NCBI GenBank assembly: GCA_965369325.1
Contig: CBDUQI010000248.1
Coordinates: forward strand, 1-7,767
Length of the DNA stretch: 7,767 bases
Reading direction: 5' to 3'
Source: CBDUQI01 sp965369325
GTDB taxonomy: Bacteria; Pseudomonadota; Gammaproteobacteria; Steroidobacterales; JBCBZW01
Shown here: piece by piece, positions 7,633 through 7,767 of the stretch
Layout: the number at the start of each line of letters is the position of its first letter
How positions within the stretch are numbered: the stretch's first letter is position 1
The notes under the pieces: generated by a model
The model's database searches: none
Seen by the model: the letters and a program-made list of their open reading frames with translations, nothing else
What the model was told of the DNA's origin: nothing
Position numbers and translations under genes: made by a program

Positions 7633-7767
7633 CGGCGGATGCTCGGTGCGCTGCGCTCGGCGCTGCCCGAGCATTTGGTGCCCACGACGCTTATGTTGCT
7701 TGACCGGCCGGCGCACCTGGGCAGCGGGAAGCTTCACCGCGGCGCATTGCCACACTCGCATCCCGCG
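7633..7767 (+). pseudogene. Cut-off A9-A10 end of the interrupted A domain (runs off the window)
   Basis: Read in the same frame as the gene upstream, this stretch has no stop and encodes the missing C-terminal lid of the A domain. A9 appears as LPEHLVPTT (7663-7689) and A10 as GSGKLHRGALP (7720-7752), with the catalytic lysine codon at 7729-7731. The usual NGKxD of A10 reads SGKLH, a mild divergence. It may be an orphaned 3' part of a broken gene. It may instead be a separate gene starting at ATG 7639, six bases after the stop, or the distal part of a readthrough product. A PCP would be expected just beyond the window. No convincing Shine-Dalgarno sequence precedes ATG 7639, only a G-rich stretch. 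Confidence 0.6.

Noticed and set aside
7405..7761. Minus-strand open frame covering the methyltransferase end and the region after the TAG
   Set aside because: It overlaps the conserved methyltransferase end and the A9/A10 coding sequence antisense and shows no family motif, so it is unlikely to be a separate converging gene.

Overview
The window is an internal piece of a non-ribosomal peptide synthetase (NRPS) locus, fully coding on the + strand. High GC by eye, a TubC-type docking domain and condensation (C) domains with HHIAxDGWS cores suggest a Gram-negative proteobacterium, most likely beta- or gammaproteobacterial. The species cannot be told from the sequence.

Layout. Positions 2-3790 hold the 3' part of a first synthetase gene, whose start lies upstream of the window. 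In order it encodes the end of an adenylation (A) domain, a carrier protein (PCP), a C domain, a complete A domain with the code D-A-T-K-V-G-E-V-G-K (asparagine-like), a second PCP and an acidic C-terminal tail. A second synthetase gene starts at 3787 and overlaps the first by the four bases ATGA. It encodes a TubC-type N-terminal docking domain, a C domain, and an A domain interrupted after motif A8 by an FkbM-family methyltransferase.

How the genes work together. The first protein should pass a peptidyl chain ending in an Asn-like residue from its last PCP to the C domain of the second protein. The acidic tail and the TubC domain are the likely docking pair. All visible PCPs carry GGHS and no epimerization domain is present, so L-configured residues are expected in this stretch. 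The second A domain has the partial code D-I-P-R-V-G-H-V-G, which most resembles aspartate codes, and its embedded methyltransferase would methylate the activated residue.

Main oddity. The second reading frame ends at an amber TAG (7630-7632) just after the methyltransferase. The same frame continues without another stop to the window end and encodes the missing A9 and A10 motifs, including the A10 lysine. The interrupted A domain is therefore cut by one in-frame stop. This could be a nonsense mutation, a sequence error, a readthrough site, or a real split into two polypeptides. No RNA genes, mobile elements, CRISPR arrays or terminators were recognised, and there is no non-coding stretch of 300 bases or more.
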